Origin: Haliclystus octoradiatus
Lineage: Eukaryota; Cnidaria; Staurozoa; Stauromedusae; Haliclystidae
Reading direction: 5' to 3'
Assembly (NCBI GenBank): GCA_916610825.1
Contig: OU744451.1
Span: 10,914,864 to 10,978,863 of the forward strand
Length of the DNA stretch: 64,000 bases
Of this stretch, positions 35,060 through 46,276 are shown piece after piece; position 1 is the first letter of the stretch, and every line of letters begins with the position of its first letter. Both the position numbers and the translations under genes were made by a program. The notes beneath the pieces are model-generated. The model was not told the origin of the DNA, did not search any database, and was given only the letters and a program-made list of their open reading frames with translations.

Positions 35060-38000
35060 TAGATAATAGTCATAACTCTTCATCGGGAAGTGATGACTGG
35101 CTGACTTTGGCGCCGGTCATGTATTTTTCTCACATCTTTGAGAATTTTAATTTTAATTTTCCATTCATATCTGATATAGCCCAAGTTTCATCTTTCAATT
35201 CAATTTTGAATAATATATTGATTTTATTACGTTATTTTATTTTATATTTATCAACGCTTCCTTAATTTAATTTATTATTTTTATGCTGCTGTAAATTTCT
35301 CATTATGGATTCTGTACTTGTTTGTCGCCTCTCATACAGCAGGGATAATTTACTGAAACTTCAAGACAGTGGAAGAAATCCAATAGAACCACCTTTGGCA
35401 CATGGAATTCACGATTTTATTTGGCTATGTCGCTATAAGCGATCTGAAAAGAGAAAGAAAAGAGGAATAAGAGCTGGGAAAAAAGTAAAAAATCGCCATG
35501 CAAATAAAATCGTAAACCAAGGGAAAACTCACTCAGCCATTGAAAGACAACAATGGATGAATAGTCTTTCAGTAACAGAAATTGGACAACAGACTATTGA
35601 ATCCAATGATAAGCATTGTTCAACTGAAAACAACAGCTCGGATCTGCGGACTGCCCCCCGGGACCGTGAGGTGGGAAAGCCTAAAGGAAAACCTACCCCC
35701 GCATTCGTAACTATAGCAACTTTCAACGCAAATACATTAATAAAAGAACATCGTCTTAGTGAGCTGATAAAGCTCGCAGAAGACATGGAGATCGACATCA
35801 TTGCTCTGCAAGAACATAGAAGAGTTCTTCAAACAGATTTTGAAACCATCAACGTCGGCAAAGGATGGACAGCACGCCTAAGCAGTGCACGAACAGGTGG
35901 ACATGGTGGAGTTGGCTTTATAACATCCCCACGCATTGAGCATTGCATTTTAAAAGTCGATAATCATCATCATCGTGTTATTTCTATGTCAGCTCAGCTA
36001 AAAGACCAACGAATCCATATTATCAACTGCCACCTACCAACAGCTGCTCAGCCATCTACATTAGAAGTGTGCAATATACTAGATATGATTGACAACATCA
36101 TGGAAAACCTTCCGAGCCGTGACTTGACATTACTTGCAGGTGATATGAATGCAGATCTACCATGCGATGGTATGACAGTAAAGAACAAGCATACATTTAA
36201 AGTCACGCCTCAATCTGAACATTCTTGCGCAGTATCTGACTTTGTGGTTGGACATGAACTTACTGCAATTAATGGAACAATGCGTCAGAAACAGCGTAAA
36301 TTGGTCACATTTTACGGACCACGCAAACGGAAAGCTCGATTAGACTACATATTCGTGCACAGCCGTAGAGCACATCTAATCAGATTTGTAAAGACCATTC
36401 GACCCCGCTGTATTCCATCAGACCATGCAATGGTATACTGCCGCATCAACGTGAGACTCTGGCTACCAAGAATCAGGAAAGCAAGATCACAGCCAAATTG
36501 GGACTCCTTAAAAAATGAAAACATCAAACAAGAGTTTATCAATGAAGTCTTCAAATCACATTCTGGTGAAGAAAACTACGATTCATACGTTGAAGCAATT
36601 CACAGTGCTGCAAACAGAGTACTTCCAATAAAGCGTTCAAATAGAGTCACATGTCTGTGGGAAAGTGATTATGGAATCTGCAAAGAAAGGCATCGTCTTC
36701 TGGAAGCTCCTAGAGGAGAAATAAATAACCATGAGAGAATACTCGAAGAAGCACATAACCATGCAAGGGAGCAGCTAATTAAGCAAGTTGCAGATAACAT
36801 CAATCAACATCATGAAGCCGGGCGCAATCAGGCGGTATGGCGTGGCATAGAACAACTCACTGGCCGTAAACAAAGACCAAATGCCATTGTGAATGCATCA
36901 TCAATTAAAGATCGCCTAAAAATGATTGAGTCACACTTCAGCAACATATTAAATTCTAATCAGAACTTGCTACACCTATGTGATCCACTCCAGCCTCCAA
37001 CGGGATTACCACCTGCACCTGCAGTCAAGTCTGGACCAATCACTGATGAAGAAATTTCACGTGCATGCAGTTCAACATCTAGTGGCAAAGCCAGCGGACA
37101 AGATCACATTCCTTCTGATGTCACGCGCATTACCGAAATCACTGAGAGATATCTGAAACCAATAATGAATCCTATGATTACAGAGGGTAAGGACCCACCT
37201 CAATGCTTTCGAAAGTCAACCATTGTCTGCATCCCAAAGCAGGGAAATGTCAATAATCTAAACAATCAACGCGGTCTCTCCTTAATGCTATGTAGTGCAA
37301 AGTTGTACAACCGCATCATCATGGACAGATTAAGGACGAGATTGGAGTCAATACTGCTGAACATACAAGCCGGTTTCAGGATGGAGAGAGGGACAACTGA
37401 GCAAATTACTGCCTTAAAGATCTGTATTGAAACCTGTCAAAAAAGGAAGAAAGACCTAGTGGTAATATTTGTTGATTTCAAGAAAGCATTCGACAGCATC
37501 ACCAGAAGTGCATTACCTACGATCATGAGGTTCTATGGCATACCAGAAGATATCATAACAGCAATCATGTCAATGTACACCAATACAGAAGCCACGGTAA
37601 AGACTCGAAATGGATATACTGACCCGTTCACAACCACCTCTGGTGTTCTACAGGGTGACACCTTGGCACCATATTTATTCATCTTGGTCATGGACTACGT
37701 GTTACGGATGTCACTAAGGGAAGAAGATGCTTATACCTTAAGAAGACGTCTCTGCCTCAGGAAACCAGCTGTGAAGTTACCAGCCTTGGCCTACGCGGAT
37801 GACTGTGCATTAATGAGCAACGATGCCCGATCAGCAGAACGCCAACTACACCGATTCGAGACAGAGGCAAGGAAGGTTGGATTGTCAATCAACGAGGCAA
37901 AAACCGAAGTTATGTACATTGGACCTCCATCAGATGAATATACCATCAAATCAATCAACGGACAACCACTTCCTGTTGCAAAAGATTACAAATACCTTGG

Positions 38001-38652
38001 CTGCCAAGTTCTCAAAAGTGAATCATCGTTCAAACATAGAAGACGTTTAGCATGGACTGCAGCCATTAAACTCAGGAAGGTATGGGGATCCAATGTCGAC
38101 ATGTCATGTAAAGTACATCTTTTTACGTCATGTATTGAAAGCGTGCTCTTTTATAGCTCTGAATCATGGACTCTCAGCACCACACTAGCAGAGCAAGTAG
38201 ATGCCTCCCACAGAGCACTTATTCGATATGCAGTGGATATCAGATTCCCCAATGTTATCAGCAACAAAGATTTATATAATCTGACGGGATTGAAGGCTGC
38301 ACAGAAGCGCATACGTAATCTTCGCCTCTCGCTCATTGGCCACGCCTTAAGACGCCCAACCTGTCCTCTGGCTATGTCACTGAATCCTGACAATCAACCG
38401 ACCGAACCACTGAGAAGGGGAGGCGCTCTTATGAACACCTATGTTGGACAATTTACGAACGATCTTGGCGCCATGTACATACAACCAAATAATGTCATGT
38501 CCAAAGCGAATAACCGTGATGGCTGGAGAAATAATGTAGTTAAATTATGTAAATAAACTTAAAGTTACTATTTTTGTTACGACGTTCAATAATTATGTAT
38601 ATATTTATAAATATCTTTTAATTGTATATACTAATTTGACGTAAAGAGATGA
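35060..38652 (+). mobile_element. RTE-type LINE, apparently full length, inserted in the BEL/Pao pol
   Basis: The insertion is flanked by the 10-bp direct repeat TTCCAGAATC (35050-35059 and 38653-38662), and the BEL coding frame resumes exactly across it. The LINE is 3593 bp with a 245-base 5' leader, one intact ORF and a ~95-base AT-rich 3' tail ending GAGATGA, without a poly(A) tract, as in RTE-like elements. It is in the opposite orientation to its host. The intact ORF and perfect duplication mark it as the youngest insertion that can be dated here. Confidence 0.9.
35305..38556 (+). CDS. Endonuclease-reverse transcriptase of the RTE-type LINE, intact 1083 residues
   Basis: A basic N-terminus (~50-80, KRSEKRKKRG) precedes an APE-type endonuclease from about residue 135: TIATFNANTL, IIALQEHRR, GHGGVGFI, LAGDMNADL, LDYIFVH and PSDHAMVYC. 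RT follows from about residue 590: GKASGQDHIPSD, KSTIVCIPKQG, NQRGLSLMLCSAKLYN, QAGFRMERGTTEQI, VIFVDFKKAFDSI, SGVLQGDTLAPYLFI and the catalytic YADDCAL (830-833), then the thumb and C-terminal region (SSESWTLS, RLSLIGHALRR). The endonuclease nicks target DNA and RT copies the RNA there. No stop or frameshift is present. 'GVLQGDTLAPYLF' is typical of RTE-related elements; clade assignment is from memory. Confidence 0.92.
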   Translation: MDSVLVCRLSYSRDNLLKLQDSGRNPIEPPLAHGIHDFIWLCRYKRSEKRKKRGIRAGKKVKNRHANKIVNQGKTHSAIERQQWMNSLSVTEIGQQTIESNDKHCSTENNSSDLRTAPRDREVGKPKGKPTPAFVTIATFNANTLIKEHRLSELIKLAEDMEIDIIALQEHRRVLQTDFETINVGKGWTARLSSARTGGHGGVGFITSPRIEHCILKVDNHHHRVISMSAQLKDQRIHIINCHLPTAAQPSTLEVCNILDMIDNIMENLPSRDLTLLAGDMNADLPCDGMTVKNKHTFKVTPQSEHSCAVSDFVVGHELTAINGTMRQKQRKLVTFYGPRKRKARLDYIFVHSRRAHLIRFVKTIRPRCIPSDHAMVYCRINVRLWLPRIRKARSQPNWDSLKNENIKQEFINEVFKSHSGEENYDSYVEAIHSAANRVLPIKRSNRVTCLWESDYGICKERHRLLEAPRGEINNHERILEEAHNHAREQLIKQVADNINQHHEAGRNQAVWRGIEQLTGRKQRPNAIVNASSIKDRLKMIESHFSNILNSNQNLLHLCDPLQPPTGLPPAPAVKSGPITDEEISRACSSTSSGKASGQDHIPSDVTRITEITERYLKPIMNPMITEGKDPPQCFRKSTIVCIPKQGNVNNLNNQRGLSLMLCSAKLYNRIIMDRLRTRLESILLNIQAGFRMERGTTEQITALKICIETCQKRKKDLVVIFVDFKKAFDSITRSALPTIMRFYGIPEDIITAIMSMYTNTEATVKTRNGYTDPFTTTSGVLQGDTLAPYLFILVMDYVLRMSLREEDAYTLRRRLCLRKPAVKLPALAYADDCALMSNDARSAERQLHRFETEARKVGLSINEAKTEVMYIGPPSDEYTIKSINGQPLPVAKDYKYLGCQVLKSESSFKHRRRLAWTAAIKLRKVWGSNVDMSCKVHLFTSCIESVLFYSSESWTLSTTLAEQVDASHRALIRYAVDIRFPNVISNKDLYNLTGLKAAQKRIRNLRLSLIGHALRRPTCPLAMSLNPDNQPTEPLRRGGALMNTYVGQFTNDLGAMYIQPNNVMSKANNRDGWRNNVVKLCK

Positions 38653-38662
38653 TTCCAGAATC

Positions 38663-40922
38663 GCTCCACACTCTTCAGCAATTCATCATCTGCACGAGCG
38701 TTTGAATCTATCATGTTTCTTGTACCAGCATGACAGAATTAATCCTCTGTCACTCCCACTGGCCCCAACAAAGACCACCCTAGAGCAGTCTTGACAGCCC
38801 ATGGCTCACCCTTCTTTCCATTCTTGAAATCAGTAGCAACTAATGCTTCCGGAAGGTCTGTTCCAATAATTATGCTGACCTTGTTTATATCCACAGTGGG
38901 AAATTTGACATCTTTCAAGGGTTCATAGGCTTCTGTATTGACCTTGCTTGGTAAATTTTTCTGATTGATTTTGAAATCATTTATTGCCCACATTTTTTTC
39001 ATTTTAATTCTATCTGAATGTTCTTCTATTGCAGATAGTTCAAGAGACACTCTTAGAACATTGGCCGACTCCCCAGTTCCATTTAGTGTTGTCAACGTAA
39101 GGCGAGATGCAACACCTTCAACATCCAGTTCTTCAAGTATTTGTTTATCACACAATTAGACGTCAGACCCACTATCCAGAAGAGCGTATGTTTCAATATA
39201 TCGATTGTCAATTCCATAGACTTTCACAGGAACTATTTGCATGACCGACACTCCAGCCTCTGTGCTACATGTGGTCGAATTATTTGCTGCGGATGCTGTC
39301 TCTACAGCGTCACTACTGTATTGTGTTGTCAGTTGTTCTGCTGGGTGAAGTACTGTTGCATGCCACTTGTTGCATCCTTGGACTTTACATGATGTATTTA
39401 TACCACATCTCCTAGCAATGTGTCCTACATTTAGACATTTGAAGCATAACTTGCGGTCTTTGACAAATTCAATTTTGTCATCGTACTCTCTAGCCTTGAA
39501 TCTGTAGCATGCTTTGACATGGTGTCCAGTTGCTGCGCAATCTATGCATTTTTCTGCATTGTGACTGTTCATAGTGGTAACTTCCATCGCATTGTTATTC
39601 CCATACTCCTCATCCTCCAGTTGCTCTTCAAAATTTGTAGATAAGGTCGTAGCACGCACCCTATTTGTACTGTCTTGTTTTTCAGATGATTTGTATACCT
39701 TTGCATCTCCACCTAAATGACCGTAAACAGGATCGTTCAACATAGCTGCTTCTTGTTCCATAAGTTTTAATAGATCAGTTATATCTGGCGTTCTTTCATT
39801 TATAATTCTGATTTTTGTAGCACGCCTTCTCCATTGTTTTTGAAACCCATATGGTGTTTTGCTCACAATTGAGCTTATGGCCTTCTCATCTAACTTTGAA
39901 TTATGACCCATGGTTTTTAGAATTTGCCGTGATGCTCTTACTAAATCTGTGAATTCTTGGAAAGCCCTTTTGTCTCCTGGTTTCACATAACTGCCTTCAC
40001 AGATTGATGTCATGCATGCATGCCCAATTGCAAATTTCTGTCCAAATCTTTTTTCTAGTACCACTAATGCTTCTTCTAGCATACCATTGCCTGCCATTTG
40101 TAATGATTGTATCGCTTTCTTTGCAGGACCAGTGACGAATTGCATCAGTCTAGCCATCTTTTGAGACTCAGATAATGGTTTACTATTGACCATATCCTCA
40201 AAGGTGTGTCGAAATCTCAATAATCTTATAATTGCCATCAAACTTAAAGACTGAAATGGTGGTGGTAGCTCGTATGTAAGGCTCAATCTCTGCACTGCCA
40301 GAAGTGCTTGATGCAGAACATTGGTTTCTACAGACGGGACAATTGGTTGTGTGCTCTCAACGGAAGTTTTACATTGATTAATACCAGAAGAAGAAACATT
40401 TTCTGTTACACTAGATATACATTTATCAGAATTACATACATTTTCAATATTTGTATTAATCTCAGTTGTATCAACATCAGAATTAATTACATTATTTGGA
40501 TTTATAATATTTGCTTTGACTTGTTGTTGTGGTCGAACTATGACGTCATTTATTTTGAGCTGACTTTTAACAGTCGACTGCTGATTATCTGACAATTCTA
40601 ACTGTTGTTCTTCAAGTACCATAAACTGTATAATGTATGAGCCCCCGCTAAAGTAACTAAACTTTCTTCTATTATCTTATCATTTTTTTTGCATTTGGTG
40701 CATTGTTCGAAATTCACTATTCTGAGATCCTCTATACGTTCAGTTCTATCTAACCCTTCTAATGACTGTAAGCATAGTTCAATTTCATTTGATAATTTTG
40801 TTGCATTTTTATCTTTACTTGTCAGTCTCTTGTTCACCATAATGATGTCCCGCGAAGTCCCGCGACAAGAACAAAGACCAGTGTGATGTCCAACGAAGTC
40901 ACGCAATGAGATTATCAAATCA
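38663..40922 (-). pseudogene. BEL/Pao Gag and protease
   Basis: The N-terminal frame 40918-40598 contains VNKRLTSKDKNATKLSNEI and CTKCKKND. It is followed in a shifted frame (40622-39156) by a Gag of DUF1759 type (FEDMVNSKPLSESQKMARL, AFQEFTDLVRASRQILKTMG), zinc knuckles CIDCAATGHHVKAC and CFKCLNVGHIARRC, and the protease site YALLDSGSDV. A stop codon immediately follows at 39156-39158, then the protease continues (VSIIIGTDLPEALV, ALGWSLLGPVG) to another stop near 38739. The relic runs on to RFW at the LINE insertion point. The first frame change may be programmed or a mutation. Confidence 0.85.
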
Positions 40923-40988
40923 GTATCACGATTTTATCAAAACGACAAATATTAATCAATAATTGCGAATAAATGAAGAAAAACTTTA

Positions 40989-41454
40989 TGTTCTGTCCAA
41001 AATCCATAGAACATATAATACGACAAAAGACACAAGAAAATACGCGTAAACATTTGCCTCACTCTAAACGTCTTTATTCGTTAGTAAGCATTCAAATTAT
41101 TTCTTACGGTTTTTCTAAACAGAGCAAATATAAATACATGATTAATTAATATTAAATACATATGATTAGAGATATTATTATAGGAAATACAAATTATTGA
41201 TAGTTTTGATTTACCTTTGGGTAATTATCCGTAATTTATCTTTTATTATTTCATTTTCTTTCTCATATAGACATTGCTTCTTATCACGAAGACTTACTAA
41301 ATACTGTCTAAGTCCGATATGATAATTATGGTATTTTATCAAATGTCGGCAGATCATATTACCAACACGAACATCTAAACGTAACTATGACGACCTTCGT
41401 GGATCATAATGTAGCCTCTTTTAAATTAAATTGATGTCATTTTCGCCCGCAACA
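40989..41454 (-). repeat. BEL/Pao 5' LTR
   Basis: 466 bp, pair of 31209-31665; the AGGAG duplication follows at 41455-41459. Confidence 0.93.
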
Positions 41455-41459
41455 AGGAG

Positions 41460-43232
41460 TATTAGAAAACATTTTATTTAATAATGCAATTGTAATCTCG
41501 CTAAGCTGCGAGTCGGCCATCATGGCGGGCAATGGAAAAAAAAATTTGTCAAAAAAGTTTGGCTAAATATTTGGAATAATCACACAGCATGCCCATTGTA
41601 TTTTTAACAATAAAATGGTGTTTCTTGCGCAATCGTTTTTTGTTCAACCTTTGTTAGCAGTATGTTGAACGTTATTTCAAAAGAACAATAGATTGAGTCA
41701 AAAATGAAATGATAACGTTTCCATCATGACAGCACTTGCGTAACCATGAGTCAAAAATATGTCAGCCATGTGTTGATAGGCGGTAAAAGATGTTTTACAC
41801 CTACGCCTATGGCGTGTTAGAATTTTGAGCGTCAAAGTTATAATTTGACAAGAGAATGATTGCAAACATACAAAACCACCGAATGATTGGAATTCATGCA
41901 TAAGGTTGTTTATACTTCTTGGCTTTATCATATGTAATTAACTAACATTACACGGAGATTACAATAAATAGGATGATGACATGGCAACAAGTATTTATTT
42001 TATTTCTTTCAATGGAGATTGCCACCTTCGAGACTTGAATGAATCGTTCGCTGTTCAGATTTCTAGCTTTTGCACAGGAGGCGCTGTTCTCACAAGGTAA
42101 GAAGAAGGATAATATGAGGTAAATAAAAATTAGGATTGACGCGCTCTCCGTTCTATCCCCAAAATCAACTCTCGTACATTGTTAGTTTTTATTATTCTCT
42201 TTCGATTGAACAAAACAAAATAATTTTCTGAGAACAGGATAGGGCTATTATGGTGGCCCATCGTTCTCATAGCATATTTCAACAAAAAAACGATAGAAAC
42301 AGAATTAAAATACAAAAAATTGTGGAATAAAAATCAAAATACAATAAAATAATGAAAAAAAAATAATAATAAAATAAATAAATAAATAAAATAAATAAAT
42401 AAATAAAATAAATAAATAAATAAAATAAAAAAAAATAAAATTAAATAAAATAAAAAAATAAAATTAAAATTAAATAAAAATAAAAATAGAAAAATAAAAA
42501 ATATAAAAAAAATATAAAAAAAAAATAAAAAATAAAATAAAAATAATAAATAAATAAAAGGTAAAGTAAAAATAAAACAATAAAAAAAATAAAATATAAA
42601 ATAAAATAAAAAATAAAATAAAAATAAAAAAATAAAATATAAGATAAAAAAAAATAAATAAAAAAAAAATAAAATAAAAAAAAATAAAAAAAAAAATAAA
42701 AAAAAAAAATAAAAAATAAAAACATAAAAAAAATAAAATAAAAAAAATGAAAACAGACATTGAAAACCGCAGCACAACTTCTGATTTCATTTCAAAATCA
42801 AAGTCGGTTTTACCAGTTCACAGCCCATCGTTCTCATAAGACTTCTGTTTTCATTTCAAAATCAAAATCGGTGTTACCACTTCGCAGCCCATTGTTCTCA
42901 TAAGACTTCCGTTTGATTTTGAAACTGAAACTCGCATGTGTCTTGCAGCCCATTGCTTTCATAGCCTGCGGTCACGCAAGCTGCGAACTCTATGGCTGCG
43001 ACCGTAGAGCTTCGTCCATTACCCTCCGTGACAATTTGTGACAATATTAAGGATATGCTTCGATCACTTGACAAATACATACGTCTTTCAAGGACAGAAT
43101 ATATTGCCAGTTGTGGGTCAAGTGTGCCAAAGACAAACCCAGTCGTAGTCAGTAGAATATTTAATAATTTATACTCAATCGCTTTGAATGAATGGTTCAC
43201 AATACTTTAAAGATTAATATCTACAGCAGTGC
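41460..43232. other. No gene; A-rich low-complexity block at 42300-42755
   Basis: AT-rich sequence. 42300-42755 is almost entirely A with scattered T ((AAATA)n-like). Two diverged copies of a ~60-base segment with 'TTCATTTCAAAATCAAA.TCGG' occur at 42780-42900. An ORF at 42992-43210 has no recognisable motifs. Confidence 0.6.
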
Positions 43233-43239
43233 TCCTGAT

Positions 43240-45201
43240 CATAGTCACTAGAATATATGGTTAGGAAAGCGGTACTGATCAAAGGGGGTATGTCTTTGAT
43301 GTACTTTTTCCGTCTCAAGTGGCTTTGATGGTGCAAACGATTTCTCACGCAATCAAGTAAATACGGAGTTTCTATATAAATTCTATGCTATAATCTTCGC
43401 TTATTATTAAGTTGCATTAATTATTTTAAGGATATTATAAATAATTTAAGTTATCTCATTGCATAAACAATCTCAACACCAAAATAGCGAAGTCGACTTC
43501 AGTTATCGATCTATTACACAATTCCTTTTATAGTATTTATAGTATATTTTACCACCGCAGAAATATAGTTATCTACTGTCTTAAAATCTATGCATCTATA
43601 AATGCAGAATAGAACTATCCTATTATGTCTTTTATTCTTTATGAAAAAAGTAATAAGTTTCTGTACAATGGCAGTATTTCAATACATCATGTAGCACAGT
43701 AAAGAAATCTAAAATAATGATTCTGACCAGCCCAGAGTCAAATACATACAAAAACGGATGAATAGGCATAAAAGACGATAGTTACATTGTAAAATTCAAA
43801 TCATTAATGTGAATAAATCAAAACATACTAAGCGATAGCATAAATACATATCTGATTTATCTGATATTGCATGTCGTAACATTGTTTATGAACACGCTCC
43901 GCTAACAAATACAATTTATATGTAGTACATAGTCTACATAAAAATTGAAAGATTGATCATTACTCATCCAGAATTTAATTCTAGAATATTAATTCAATGT
44001 CTTTATTAAACATTTGTGAACTTACTGTTGAACAATAAATAATTGACAATAGCCATCAAGTCTACATTACAACTTGTTAATGAAGTTCCCTTCTTAATAG
44101 AATCATATGATAGAATGCAGTAGATATTCACCTCAGTATGTCAAGAAAAAACATTAGGCATATATATATATATATATAGCATTGCAGTATATTGCTCTTC
44201 TGATAAACAAGTAATGCTGATTTTAACAAGACGATCTCAGCATATCATTCTTTATTCCATTTCCACGATTAATTGTTGCAAATACTAATGCGAGCCAAAC
44301 TTCAGAGCAGGGTATATCTCATAAATTTTCCACTAGAATCATGCCGATATTTTTCTTCATATAGTTAACAGCTAGCAAATATATGCTCATAGTTGTTGTT
44401 GGAATAATTCTGGTTGTAAAAAGTCCATTAAAGCTGGCAGAATAACCATGCCGTTGTGAATCATTATTTGCAATTTTTCAATTTCGCTACGGCAACGGAG
44501 CATCGGTCAGAGATTATCTTTCTCTGCTAATATTTCTTTCTTTCTCTATTTGTCAGATTGTTCCTTGAATGTGCTATCTAGAATACAAATCAAGGGAAAT
44601 TATAAGATGGTTATAGAAGTCAAAAACCATAATAATAATCTACAGCGACAGCAACACCAAACGGTTAAGATCCAACCCTATAATCATATTAATATATTAA
44701 AAATATATTTAATCATTAGTGCCTCTGGTCTAATAACAACTTTGCAACGAAATACAAATTTGAATTCGATATTTGCCCATCCATTAATCAAGACAGAATG
44801 CAAATTGCAAACATCATTGCAATAGTAGTGATCAGGTCTAGCAATATCGTTGTAAACTCACCTTATTGAGCTTGAAAATAAATTGATACTCGATAGTCTT
44901 TTGCCATCATCAGTTTTTCAGTCCAGATATAAAGCGAAGGATGATTACCACAAGTAGTTACATGAGTTAAAACCATAATAAACGAATCTATTTTGTAAAA
45001 ACATGCCTAAATAACAGCAGCTTTGCGACCGCTACCAAACGCTGTTGAAGTGAAAAGACAGATATTTGTGTGTGCACCATGGAAGGCATGGCATATTGCA
45101 AGTCAACATAGTCGGTAGCAGCTGTGCGGCACCATCTGATCATGAGTGGCAGTCTTTTGAGACAAATACCGCTTTCCTAACCATATATTCTAGTGACTAT
45201 G
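43240..45201. mobile_element. Non-autonomous DNA transposon with 35-bp TIRs (possibly P-superfamily)
   Basis: Perfect 35-bp inverted repeats starting CATAGTCACTAGAATATATG lie at 43240-43274 and 45167-45201. They are flanked by the 7-bp direct repeat TCCTGAT (43233-43239 and 45202-45208). The 1962-bp interior has no transposase, only AT-rich DNA with a (TA)n run near 44160. Ends starting CA-T-A-G with a 7-8 bp duplication fit the P superfamily, but hAT-like families also duplicate 8 bp, so the assignment is tentative. Confidence 0.82.
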
Positions 45202-45208
45202 TCCTGAT

Positions 45209-46270
45209 GTAAAATAGTGTTAAGTCAATGTGCATATAATCATAGAAGACGTAATATAGGCATTATGTCACAATTTATATTATTAAAAACATACTGATAA
45301 ACTATTTAGTATGCCTCGGCTATATGACCAATTGACCACACATCCACGCGTAAGGCCGTCTTGCGTGACTACGTCTATGTGGTTAATGAAGTATACCGCT
45401 GCTCTTGAGTGGCGTGCATATTATGCCGCACGCGATGAGAACGATGGGCTAGCAACATTCGAAAATGAAAATCAAATTGAAATGTTACTTAGCAGGCTCA
45501 AGGCTCTGGGTAAAATGAAAAACAAATCCACTTGTTCATCTTCATAGGTGCTTCCCTAGAAATATTTTACATCCTTCGGCCAATGTACCAGTTATGGGAT
45601 ATAAACGATATTTTTGACTTCAAATTCAGTTTAAACTGCTTCTTTCAGAAAGAAATTGTACATAGCGAGCTTTTAACAGTTTAATCCAGCCAGACGGGGC
45701 TTCGCTTCGTTGACATTCCGTTGGTCCTTTTCGTCTCACGTAGAGAGAATAAAAAACAAATCAAGTAAGTAAACCATCATTAGAAATGAAGTTGATACCA
45801 GAACGATCCAAATATTGCCATAAAATAGGATATACAACACTGTCTCAAACGGTTGAAATTAGAATAACCTACGTTGGAAAGTTCACAACTAATCTTCGCC
45901 ATTTTCAAATTTATGAAAACGGTTTTTCAAGGCACGCCTAATTTCCAAATCGAGGCCAATATCTCTTGGCCAATAGTTGAAACCCAAAAGGGGTGTGTGT
46001 GTGTAACTTTTATTTTGTTTCGTATTCAAAATGAGCAATATGCTCGTTTACAATGAAACGAAAGATCATACAGTTATTACATAATAATTACAGTGTTACA
46101 AGTTACAACAAATAGGCTTATACAGAGTACAAAACTACGATTTACAGAACAATTTTTAACATTACATTTATTTTCTGTGATTTACTGGTAACATCGTTCT
46201 AATAGGATGCCTTTACTCTCCATCGCTCTAGTGGTTTCCAGGATTGATTTGTTGAGTCCTTTTCCTTTCA
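45209..46270. other. No gene recognised; probable LINE 3' untranslated region from about 46030
   Basis: The ORF at 45311-45547 has no recognised motif. A short (GT)n run lies at 45990-46000. Sequence next to 46277 is the likely 3' end of the minus-strand LINE. Confidence 0.45.
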
Positions 46271-46276
46271 GTTCTT

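Larger units (their letters stand above)
31209..41454 (-). mobile_element. BEL/Pao LTR retrotransposon, interrupted by a LINE
   Basis: LTRs 31209-31665 (457 bp) and 40989-41454 (466 bp) start TGTTCTGTCC and end CCCGCAACA on the plus strand. The direct repeat AGGAG flanks both sides (31204-31208 and 41455-41459). On the minus strand the order is gag, protease, RT, RNase H, integrase, as in BEL/Pao. Several stops and frameshifts make it inactive. An RTE-type LINE sits inside it at 35060-38652. Confidence 0.93.

Noticed and set aside
42334..42790. Minus-strand ORFs rich in Phe, Tyr and Leu, resembling membrane proteins
   Set aside because: They are translations of an A-rich low-complexity block and have no real motif.
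44550..44825. 91-codon ORF inside the 35-bp-TIR element as its transposase
   Set aside because: Too short, Asn/Gln-rich, without catalytic motifs; the element is better seen as non-autonomous.
45311..45547. 78-codon ORF
   Set aside because: No family recognised and no supporting signals; could be chance.
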